From positions 1-61,617 of the forward strand of contig JALSSV010000039.1 of assembly GCA_026984045.1 (NCBI GenBank): a DNA stretch of 61,617 nucleotides, read 5' to 3'. This DNA is from Chromatiales bacterium. Lineage in GTDB: Bacteria > Pseudomonadota > Gammaproteobacteria > UBA6429 > Thiohalophilaceae. This document shows, one piece after another, positions 54,718-61,617 of this stretch. The notes under the pieces are model-generated. The model had not been told where the DNA came from and did not search any database. It saw nothing but the letters and a program-made list of their open reading frames with translations. Position numbers and translations under genes: made by a program. Numbering within the stretch: the stretch's first letter is position 1; the number at the start of each line of letters is the position of its first letter.

Positions 54718-55569
54718 CTATCTGGCGATCAGGGCCCGCCACAGGATCCCGGCGTAGTCCCGCTGTCGCAGGCGCGGACGGCGGAACACGTCGCCAGCAT
54801 GATTGCTCAGGCGATCGAGCACCGTGAAGGCGGCCTGGAGGATCAGGCGGATCTCCAGGCCGAAACGGCCGCGCAGCCGCTGTCCCAGCGGCGCGCCGGC
54901 GTGCAGGAAAATGCGGGCGCGGCGGATCTGGCGCTCGACCAGGCGCTGCATGGCCGCGTCGCTGAGCCCCTCGGCAAAGTGTCGCTCGCTCACGCCGGCC
55001 TCGCGCAGCTCGTCCTGCGGCAGGTAGATCCGCCCGTGTTCGTGGTAATCCTGCTGCAGGTCCTGGAGGAAGTTGATGAGTTGCAGGGCGGTGCAGATCC
55101 GATCCGAGTCGGCCAGGTTGGCCGCGGAGGCTTCCCCCGCCAGATGCAGTAGCAGCCGCCCCACGGGATTGGCGGAACGGCGGCAGTAGGCGTGCAGGGC
55201 GGCGAAATCGGGATAGCGCCGCACGTTCACGTCCTGGCTGAAGGCGCTGAGCAGATCCAGGAAGGGCTCGCGGGGCAGGTGATGTTCGTTGATGACGGCT
55301 TCGGTGGCCACCAGGATCGGATCGGCTGCCGGGATCTCGGCCTGACGCAGGGCCGCGATCCAGGCATCGAGTCGGGCCAGGCGCTCCGCGGGGGAAAGAT
55401 CGCCCTCGTCGGCGAAATCGTCGGCGGTGCGGGCGAAGGCGTAAATCACGGCCACCGGATCCTGCAGGGGCCGGGGCAGGAGGCGGGAGGCGACCGGAAA
55501 GTTCTCGTAATGGCGCCGGGCCAGTTCGCGGCAATGGGCGATGGCCGCTTGCACGGTGGGGGTGGTCAT
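54718..55569 (-). CDS. hpnC: Hydroxysqualene synthase HpnC
   Basis: HpnC converts presqualene diphosphate to hydroxysqualene. The 283-aa protein has the first Asp-rich region AFARTADDFADEGD and the second LINFLQDLQQDYHEHGRIYLP, with VNVRRYPDFAALHAYC between. It is distinct from HpnD in the same operon, which together with HpnE makes the full three-enzyme squalene route. The ATG at 55569 (MTTPTVQAAIAHC) is the normal start. Confidence 0.94.
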   Translation of the reverse strand: MTTPTVQAAIAHCRELARRHYENFPVASRLLPRPLQDPVAVIYAFARTADDFADEGDLSPAERLARLDAWIAALRQAEIPAADPILVATEAVINEHHLPREPFLDLLSAFSQDVNVRRYPDFAALHAYCRRSANPVGRLLLHLAGEASAANLADSDRICTALQLINFLQDLQQDYHEHGRIYLPQDELREAGVSERHFAEGLSDAAMQRLVERQIRRARIFLHAGAPLGQRLRGRFGLEIRLILQAAFTVLDRLSNHAGDVFRRPRLRQRDYAGILWRALIAR

Positions 55570-55611
55570 CGGTATGGTGGGGAAAAATCCGCTGGCAAGG
55601 GAGATGAAACC

Positions 55612-55809
55612 GTGCGCATGTTGAAATTCCTGCTCTCCGGCGTGCTTCTGGGGCTGTTGCTGGGCCTGTGGTTCGGCTACAATCTGGGACGTGACGAACC
55701 GGTGTTCAGCAATCCGTTCGCGGAAAAGCACCTGCAGGACAAGGTCAAGGAGACTGCCTCGGAAGTGCTCGACGAGACGACCAAGGCCGTCAAGGAACGT
55801 CTCAAGTAG
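55612..55809 (+). CDS. Small membrane-anchored protein, 65 aa
   Basis: A 65-aa protein with one membrane helix (MRMLKFLLSGVLLGLLLGLW) followed by a charged helical tail (HLQDKVKETASEVLDETTKAVKERLK, cited in part). The GTG at 55612 lies 8 nt after AGGGAG and is preferred; the ATG at 55618 is the alternative. It is convergent with rmuC and divergent from hpnC. Function unknown; the tail resembles YtxH-like or other small stress-envelope proteins only in composition. Confidence 0.65.
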   Translation: MRMLKFLLSGVLLGLLLGLWFGYNLGRDEPVFSNPFAEKHLQDKVKETASEVLDETTKAVKERLK

Positions 55810-55845
55810 GCTGGCTCGGGCACAGCGGCGCCGGCTTGGGCGAGA

Positions 55846-57165
55846 TCAGCGTGAAGGGTTTTTGCTCTGCTTGTCTGCATTCGCCGACTCGCCGTTCTCC
55901 CTGTCCACCGGAACCCGGGTGCCGCTTTCCACCGGCTCCAGGGCCTGCAGTGCCTTGCGCGCCTCGATGCCCATCTCGGCGAACTTCTGGGCGCCCGGCA
56001 GCACCCGGCTGTCGAAGGAGCCGACGGCGCTGTTGTAGTGCCTGACGCTGGTCTCGAGACTGCGGCCCAGCTTTTCCAGATGGCCGGTGAAGGTCAGCAG
56101 ACGCTTGTAGAGATCCTCGCCCAGTTCGCGGATCTTCTCGGCGTTTTCGGCAAGCTGTTCCTGCCGCCAGCCGAAGGCCACGGCCCGCAGCAGGGCCACG
56201 AAGCTGGTGGGCGTGGCCAGGATCACCTGCTGGCGCAGGGCGTCTTCCAGCAGCGCGTGATCCTGATCCAGAGCCGCGGCCAGGAACTGATCGCCGGGGA
56301 TGAACAGCACCACGAAATCGGGCGTGTTGGGAAACTGTGACCAGTAGGCCTTGCTGGCCAGTTCGGTGACCCGCTGGCGCACGTTGCGCGCATGGCGCAG
56401 GAGTTGCGCGCTGCGTTCGCCGTCGTCGCCGGCCTCGATGGCCGCCAGGTAGGCGTCCAGCGGGGTTTTCACGTCCACCACGATCTCGCGCCCGTCGGGC
56501 AGGCGCACGATCATGTCGGGGCGCTGGCGGCCCTCGTCGGTGTTCACCGTTTCCTGCTCCACGAAATCGCAGTGTTCCACCATGCCGGCCAACTCGGCCA
56601 GCCGCTTGAGGGTCAGCTCGCCCCACTGGCCGCGGACCTCGGGCCGGCGCAGGGCCTGGACCAGGTTCCGGGTCTGGTCCTGCAGGTTGGCCTGGGTCTG
56701 GGCCATGCTCTGCAGGTGTTCCTTGAGCGAGCCGTAGGCTTCCTTGCGTTCCTTCTCGATTTCGCGGATTTGCCGTTCGGTCTTCTCCAGGGCCTCGCGG
56801 ATGGGGCGGACCAGGTGTTCGATGGCCTTTTCCTTCTTCTCCAGCTCGGCGCCGGCCTGGGCCTGGAGCTTTTCCAGGTTCTCGCGGGCCAGGCGCAGAA
56901 ACTCCTCGTTGTTGCGGGCCAGGGCCCGGGCCGAGAGGGCGTCGAAGGTCTTGCCCAGTTCCTCCCGGGCCGCCTCCATGGCCGCGATCTTCTCCTCGTG
57001 GTTGCGCCGTTCCAGATCCAGGGTGGTGATTAGCTCCGTGTTGCGCGCGCGCATCTCGGCCAGCCGCCGGCCAAGGCCGACGGCCGCCAGCAGGGCGCCG
57101 AACACGGCGGCGAGAAGGGCCGTGCCGATGAGCAGGGGATCGATGACGAGATTGCCGATGGTCAC
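55846..57165 (-). CDS. rmuC: DNA recombination protein RmuC
   Basis: RmuC limits certain DNA inversions and rearrangements. The 439-aa protein has an N-terminal membrane helix (about residues 10-30), a long coiled coil (residues ~35-190) and the nuclease-like RmuC core (RGQWGELTLKRLAELAGM, RPDMIVRLPDGREIVVDVKTPLDAYL cited in part, FVVLFIPGDQFLAAAL). The start overlaps the end of the gph-like gene by 4 bp (ATGA). Confidence 0.94.
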   Translation of the reverse strand: MTIGNLVIDPLLIGTALLAAVFGALLAAVGLGRRLAEMRARNTELITTLDLERRNHEEKIAAMEAAREELGKTFDALSARALARNNEEFLRLARENLEKLQAQAGAELEKKEKAIEHLVRPIREALEKTERQIREIEKERKEAYGSLKEHLQSMAQTQANLQDQTRNLVQALRRPEVRGQWGELTLKRLAELAGMVEHCDFVEQETVNTDEGRQRPDMIVRLPDGREIVVDVKTPLDAYLAAIEAGDDGERSAQLLRHARNVRQRVTELASKAYWSQFPNTPDFVVLFIPGDQFLAAALDQDHALLEDALRQQVILATPTSFVALLRAVAFGWRQEQLAENAEKIRELGEDLYKRLLTFTGHLEKLGRSLETSVRHYNSAVGSFDSRVLPGAQKFAEMGIEARKALQALEPVESGTRVPVDRENGESANADKQSKNPSR

Positions 57166-57818
57166 AGTCTGTCCAGCCAGTGGAAGAGATCGCCGGGGGC
57201 GTCGAGCATGCCGTTTGCCCCCCAGGCGTCAGGCCGGTCATCGGCATCGAGATAGCCGAAGCGGGCCACCAGGGTCGGCATGCCGGCCTGTCGTCCGGCC
57301 AGAATATCACGCTCGGCATCGCCCACGTAAACGCATTCGGGCGCGTGGCTGCCGGCAAGTCGGCAGGCGTGATGCAGCGGCGCCGGATCGGGCTTGCGCT
57401 CGGGCAGGGTATCGCCGCTGACCACGCAGGCGGCCCGCGGCAGCAGGCCCAGTTTCCCGAGCAGCGGTTCGGTGAGCCAGCCGGGCTTGTTGGTCACCAC
57501 GCCCCAGCGACGACCTTCGGTTTCGAGCTGCGTCAGCACGCGTTCCATGCCCGGGAACAGGCGGGTCTCGTCGGCGATGTGGGCGGCGTAATGATCGAGC
57601 AGTTGCCGGCGCAACGGCTCGAAGTCGGGGTGTTCGGGCTCGAGGCCGAAGCCGAGGCGGATCAGGGCCATGCCGCCGTGGGAGACGGCCGGGCGGATGG
57701 CCGCAAAGGGCAGGGGCTCGCGGCCGTTGGCCTCCAGCACCGCGTTGAGCGCATTGGCCAGATCCGGCGCCGTGTCCGCCAGCGTGCCGTCGAGATCGAA
57801 GAGAACCGTTTTGATCAT
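57162..57818 (-). CDS. gph: HAD phosphatase (phosphoglycolate phosphatase or MupP)
   Basis: The 218-aa HAD-IA protein has the nucleophile motif VLFDLDGTLADTAPDL, motif II in GVVTNKP, the KPDPAPLHHAC lysine region and YVGDAERDILAGRQAGM. It matches Gph-type phosphatases. Because it sits next to ubiG, the place of mupP (MurNAc-6-phosphate phosphatase of cell-wall recycling) in Pseudomonas, MupP is an equally likely function. The ATG at 57818 (MIKTVLFDLDG) lies 38 nt from element C. Confidence 0.88.
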   Translation of the reverse strand: MIKTVLFDLDGTLADTAPDLANALNAVLEANGREPLPFAAIRPAVSHGGMALIRLGFGLEPEHPDFEPLRRQLLDHYAAHIADETRLFPGMERVLTQLETEGRRWGVVTNKPGWLTEPLLGKLGLLPRAACVVSGDTLPERKPDPAPLHHACRLAGSHAPECVYVGDAERDILAGRQAGMPTLVARFGYLDADDRPDAWGANGMLDAPGDLFHWLDRL

Positions 57819-57862
57819 GAAATGGCGTGAGTGCGAGCCGGCGCGTTTCGTGCAGGATAGCT

Positions 57863-58060
57863 GTTCCAAATTCCGCGTCACTTTCGTTGCCGGATACGTG
57901 TTCCTGGATCGCCCTCATAGGCCGAGGGGTGTTTCGTGACTCGCCGTGAATACATCCCTGTAGGCTCTACGGCCGCTTCCCTGCGGCCGAAGGTCACGAA
58001 ACACCCCTCGGCCTATGAGGGCTTCGTGCTTGTAGTGAACCCTGACCGAGAATTTGGAAC
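57863..58060 (-). repeat. Nested-palindrome element, copy C
   Basis: The outer repeat, extended here to 18 perfect pairs (57856-57873 with 58050-58067, contains GCTGTTCCAAATTC), encloses a perfect 30-bp arm pair (57911-57940, starts GCCCTCATAGGCC, with 57993-58022). The 52-nt core is at 57941-57992. Arm sequence is unrelated to copies A and B outside the TTTCGTGAC end. It lies between ubiG and the gph gene. The ubiG stop codon falls within the extended outer repeat. Confidence 0.9.
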
Positions 58061-58062
58061 AG

Positions 58063-58809
58063 CTATCTCCTCCCCATGTCGTTACTCTCCTCGCCACGCT
58101 CGCGCACACAGTGGGCGAGATAGTTGACATCCACGTCCGCCCCCAGCCGGTAGGTCCGGGTCAGGGGGTTGTAGCTCATGCCCGTGATTTCGCGCACCTG
58201 CAGGCCGGCGTGGCGGGCCCAGGCTTCCAGCTCCGAGGGGCGGATGAACTTCTCGTACTCGTGGGTGCCCTTCGGCAGCAGGCGTAGCACGTATTCGGCG
58301 CCGACGATGGCGAACAGCCAGGCCTTGGGATTGCGGTTGATGGTGGAGAAGAACACGTGCCCGCCGGGCCTGACCAGGGTGGCGCAGGCCCGGATCACCG
58401 ATTCGGGCTCCGGCACGTGTTCCAGCATCTCCAGGCAGGTGACCACGTCGAACCGGCCCGGCTTCTCGGCCGCCAGTTCCTCGGCGGTGGTCTGGCGATA
58501 GTCGATCTCGAGCCCCGATTCATGCTGGTGCAGCCGGGCCACGGCCAGGGGCGCCTCGCCCATGTCGATCCCGGTCACCTCGGCCCCCTTCGCGGCCAGG
58601 CTCTCGCTGAGAATCCCGCCCCCGCAGCCCACGTCCAGCACCCGCTTGCCCGCCAGGCCGCCGGCGCGACGCTCGATGAACTCGAGGCGCAGGGGGTTGA
58701 TGTCGTGCAGCGGCTTGAATTCGCTCTCCGGATCCCACCAGCGATGGGCCAGGGCCTCGAACTTGGCAATCTCGCGGGAATCGACGTTGGTTTCGGCGTG
58801 CGTGTTCAT
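58063..58809 (-). CDS. ubiG: Ubiquinone O-methyltransferase UbiG
   Basis: UbiG performs both O-methylations in ubiquinone synthesis. The 248-aa protein has the N-terminal signature [30 protein letters not shown] (cited in part), the SAM motif [16 protein letters not shown] and [16 protein letters not shown]. The C-terminal tail ends GRR just before a TAG that lies in the outer repeat of element C. The upstream neighbour is mtaD, as in Pseudomonas. Confidence 0.95.
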   Translation of the reverse strand: MNTHAETNVDSREIAKFEALAHRWWDPESEFKPLHDINPLRLEFIERRAGGLAGKRVLDVGCGGGILSESLAAKGAEVTGIDMGEAPLAVARLHQHESGLEIDYRQTTAEELAAEKPGRFDVVTCLEMLEHVPEPESVIRACATLVRPGGHVFFSTINRNPKAWLFAIVGAEYVLRLLPKGTHEYEKFIRPSELEAWARHAGLQVREITGMSYNPLTRTYRLGADVDVNYLAHCVRERGEESNDMGRR

Positions 58810-58893
58810 GCCGCGAAGGATACCCCAGAACCCGGCCGGCGGGAACTTCGCTCCCCGAAACGCCAGTTGTCTCTTTCCTCTTTCCTCTGCCTT

Positions 58894-60210
58894 TCAGGCA
58901 TTGCCCAGCAGTTTCTCCCGCCAGTGTCTTGCCCGACCCAGCAGCTCGGCCTCGTCGAGCGTGGTCAGCGCGCGATCACGCAGGAGTTGTTGCCCGGCCA
59001 CCCAGACGTCCGTGACGTGTTCGCGACCGGCGGCGTAGACCAGTTGCGAGAGGGGGTGATAGACGGGAGAGGTTTCGAGGTCATCGAGGCGCACGGCCAC
59101 CAGATCCGCCGACTTGCCGGGCACGAGACTGCCGATCTCGTCGTCAAGGCCGAGAGCGCGGGCGCCGGCCAGGGTGGCCATCTCCAGCACCGCGTGGGCG
59201 GGCAGGGCAGCGGCATCGCCGGCCACGCCCTTGCCCAGCAGGGCGGCGCTGCGCATCTCGCCGAGCAGGTCCAGGTCGTTGTTGCTGGCCGCCCCGTCGG
59301 TACCCAGGGCCACGTTCAGTCCTGCTTCGCGCAGGCGCGCTGCCGGACAGAAACCGCTGGCCAGTTTCAGGTTGGATTCGGGGCAATGTACCACGTGCAC
59401 GCCACGCTCGGCGCAGTGGGCGATCTCCGCTTCGGTGAGCTGGGTCATGTGCACGGCCACAAGGCGCGGGCCGAGCAGGCCGAGTTCGTCGAGCCGTTCG
59501 ATGGGACGCCGGTCATGTTCCTTCAGGGACTGCTCCACCTCCGTGGCCGTTTCGTGCACGTGCATGTGAATGGGCAGATCCAGCTCCTCGGCCAGCGTGA
59601 CGATCCGGGCCAGCGGGCCGTCGGCCACCGAGTAGGGGGCGTGGGGGGCGAAGGCGGTGCGGATCCGGGCATGGCCGCGCAATTCGTCGTGCAGGGCGAT
59701 GCCCTTGTGCAGGTAGTCTTCGGCATCCCGGGCCCAGGCGCTGGGGAAATCGATGACGATGAGGCCCATCACCGCCCGCAGTCCGGCCTGATCCACCGCC
59801 CGGGCCGCTTCCTCAGGGAAGAAGTACATGTCGTTGAAACAGGTGGTGCCCGAGCGGATCATCTCGGCGCAGGCGAGCAGGGTGCCGTCGAACACGAAGC
59901 CGGCGCTCACGTGCTGCTGCTCGGCCGGCCAGATGTGTTCCTGCAGCCAGGTCATCAGCGGCAGATCGTCGGCCAGGCCGCGCATCAGGCTCATGGCGGC
60001 GTGAGTGTGGGCGTTGACCAGCCCCGGGATCAGGATGTGGCGATCGAGCCGCACCGTTCGCCCGGCGGAAACCGGTGCCGTCTCATCGGCAGGCAGGATG
60101 GCGACGATGCGGCCATCGCGGATGGCCACGGCGTGATTTTCGAGCAGCGCATCGGCCGGTTCCACCGGCGCGATCCAGGCGGCGTGGATGAGGGTATCGA
60201 CTTCGGTCAT
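58894..60210 (-). CDS. mtaD: 5-methylthioadenosine/S-adenosylhomocysteine deaminase (TRZ/ATZ family)
   Basis: The 438-aa amidohydrolase has metal ligands in PGLVNAHTHAAMSLMRG, MHVHETATE, VHMTQLTE and the catalytic GTDGAASNNDLDLL. This matches MtaD, which deaminates MTA and SAH. It is divergent from mtnA, so the two methylthioadenosine-salvage genes share an upstream region. The ATG at 60210 (MTEVDTLIHAAWIAPVEP) is the natural start. Confidence 0.92.
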   Translation of the reverse strand: MTEVDTLIHAAWIAPVEPADALLENHAVAIRDGRIVAILPADETAPVSAGRTVRLDRHILIPGLVNAHTHAAMSLMRGLADDLPLMTWLQEHIWPAEQQHVSAGFVFDGTLLACAEMIRSGTTCFNDMYFFPEEAARAVDQAGLRAVMGLIVIDFPSAWARDAEDYLHKGIALHDELRGHARIRTAFAPHAPYSVADGPLARIVTLAEELDLPIHMHVHETATEVEQSLKEHDRRPIERLDELGLLGPRLVAVHMTQLTEAEIAHCAERGVHVVHCPESNLKLASGFCPAARLREAGLNVALGTDGAASNNDLDLLGEMRSAALLGKGVAGDAAALPAHAVLEMATLAGARALGLDDEIGSLVPGKSADLVAVRLDDLETSPVYHPLSQLVYAAGREHVTDVWVAGQQLLRDRALTTLDEAELLGRARHWREKLLGNA

Positions 60211-60265
60211 GGGTATGGACGATTTTTCCGGGAGTATACCTTACTTGTCAGGGGAGTCTGGAAAG

Positions 60266-60318
60266 AACGCAGAGGGCGCAGCCGCCATGTGGCCAGGGTA
60301 TTCCCGCCCTTCTGCGTT
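60266..60318 (+). repeat. Decayed CGCAGAG-type inverted repeat
   Basis: AACGCAGAGGGCGCA (60266-60280) faces GCCCTTCTGCGTT (60306-60318). It is a shortened relative of the repeats at 29688 and 30500, placed in the mtaD-mtnA divergent region. Confidence 0.6.
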
Positions 60319-60402
60319 GCTTCCGCCATCGTTCAATGAAGCCGCTTGACCCCACGCGAGCAGAGAACAACAATGCCGCTTCCGTTTTGCCCGGAGAAGG
60401 CC

Positions 60403-61446
<1,044 letters not shown>

Positions 61447-61566
61447 TCCCGCGCAATTCTTTCGGCCAACGCCAAAAAACGGCGCATTTGCCGGTCGATT
61501 TCAGGTCAGGCGCCCTGAAACCCGTTCTCGCACGGCTTTTCCGGGCTGCAGTGGGAGGGGCCGATA

Positions 61567-61575
61567 TGGTAGAAT
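61567..61575 (+). promoter_or_regulatory. Candidate extended -10 promoter near window end
   Basis: TGGTAGAAT combines a TG dinucleotide with TAGAAT, an extended -10 pattern. It points out of the window toward the next gene. The rest of 61447-61617 shows nothing else recognisable. Confidence 0.4.
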
Positions 61576-61617
61576 AGCCCTTTCAGGAACGCTGACAGCC
61601 CAAAGAGCCCCGAAACT

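Noticed and set aside
21690-57992. Short frames through copies A, B and C that share a VTRREY...GSTAASLRP peptide
   Set aside because: They are translations of the conserved palindromic core in copies placed between genes. They have no ribosome-binding site, and the frame is interrupted differently in each copy.

Overview
The window is a dense, high-GC, purely chromosomal stretch of a gammaproteobacterium. The gene orders flhA-flhF-fleN-fliA-cheYZAB-motCD-parC-parP-cheW, asd-usg-fimV-truA-trpFBA-accD-folC-dedD-cvpA-purF-metZ and mtaD/ubiG/gph resemble those of Pseudomonas and the Chromatiales/Ectothiorhodospirales group. The hpnCDE squalene genes and the GC content fit a Chromatiales-like, polarly flagellated bacterium, but the species cannot be fixed from sequence alone. 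I see no rRNA, tRNA, CRISPR, phage or intact insertion sequence.

Region 1 (1-13.2 kb) is the motility and chemotaxis block: the end of flhA, flhF and fleN (flagellar number and placement), fliA (sigma-28), cheY-Z-A-B, the second stator motC-motD, the polar array pair parC-parP, cheW, a 55-aa unknown and a DUF2802 gene. A good sigma-28 promoter precedes cheY and a good sigma-54 box precedes cheW. Region 2 (13.2-17.2 kb) holds an unknown CSCADDP-motif gene, a MipA/OmpV porin-like protein, fhlB-like and fliK on the minus strand, and a pentapeptide-repeat protein divergent from fliK with a sigma-28-like promoter. Region 3 (17.2-27.3 kb) holds the Memo/AMMECR1 pair, a frameshifted mogA, prmB, hemN, aroC, an MFS transporter, a BON lipoprotein and a GGDEF-EAL protein. 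Region 4 (27.3-47.6 kb) is biosynthetic: a LysR regulator divergent from leuC-leuD-leuB, asd, usg, fimV, truA, trpF-trpB-trpA, accD, folC, dedD, cvpA, purF, then a SAM-II riboswitch and metZ. Region 5 (47.7-61.6 kb) holds a NUDIX hydrolase, a glycerate kinase, a DUF455 protein, a lipoprotein, a YciK-type dehydrogenase, hpnE-hpnD-hpnC, rmuC, gph/mupP, ubiG, mtaD and mtnA.

The most unusual signal is a family of about 198-bp nested palindromes. There are three full copies (21621-21818, 52259-52455, 57863-58060). Each has a short outer inverted repeat, a 30-bp inner inverted repeat whose outer 20 bp differ between copies yet stay self-complementary, and a conserved 52-nt core. Each copy sits between the stop of one gene and the start of the next co-directional gene, and all three lie in the same orientation relative to transcription, so they look like structured intercistronic RNA elements. 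Two decayed copies lie at gene 3' ends (17225-17251, about 47690-47730). Other repeat classes are also present: REP-like GTAGGAGCGGC palindromes, CGCAGAG-type repeats that fill both leu intergenic gaps, and a CCCTCTCC hairpin repeat that supplies the last residues of TrpA.
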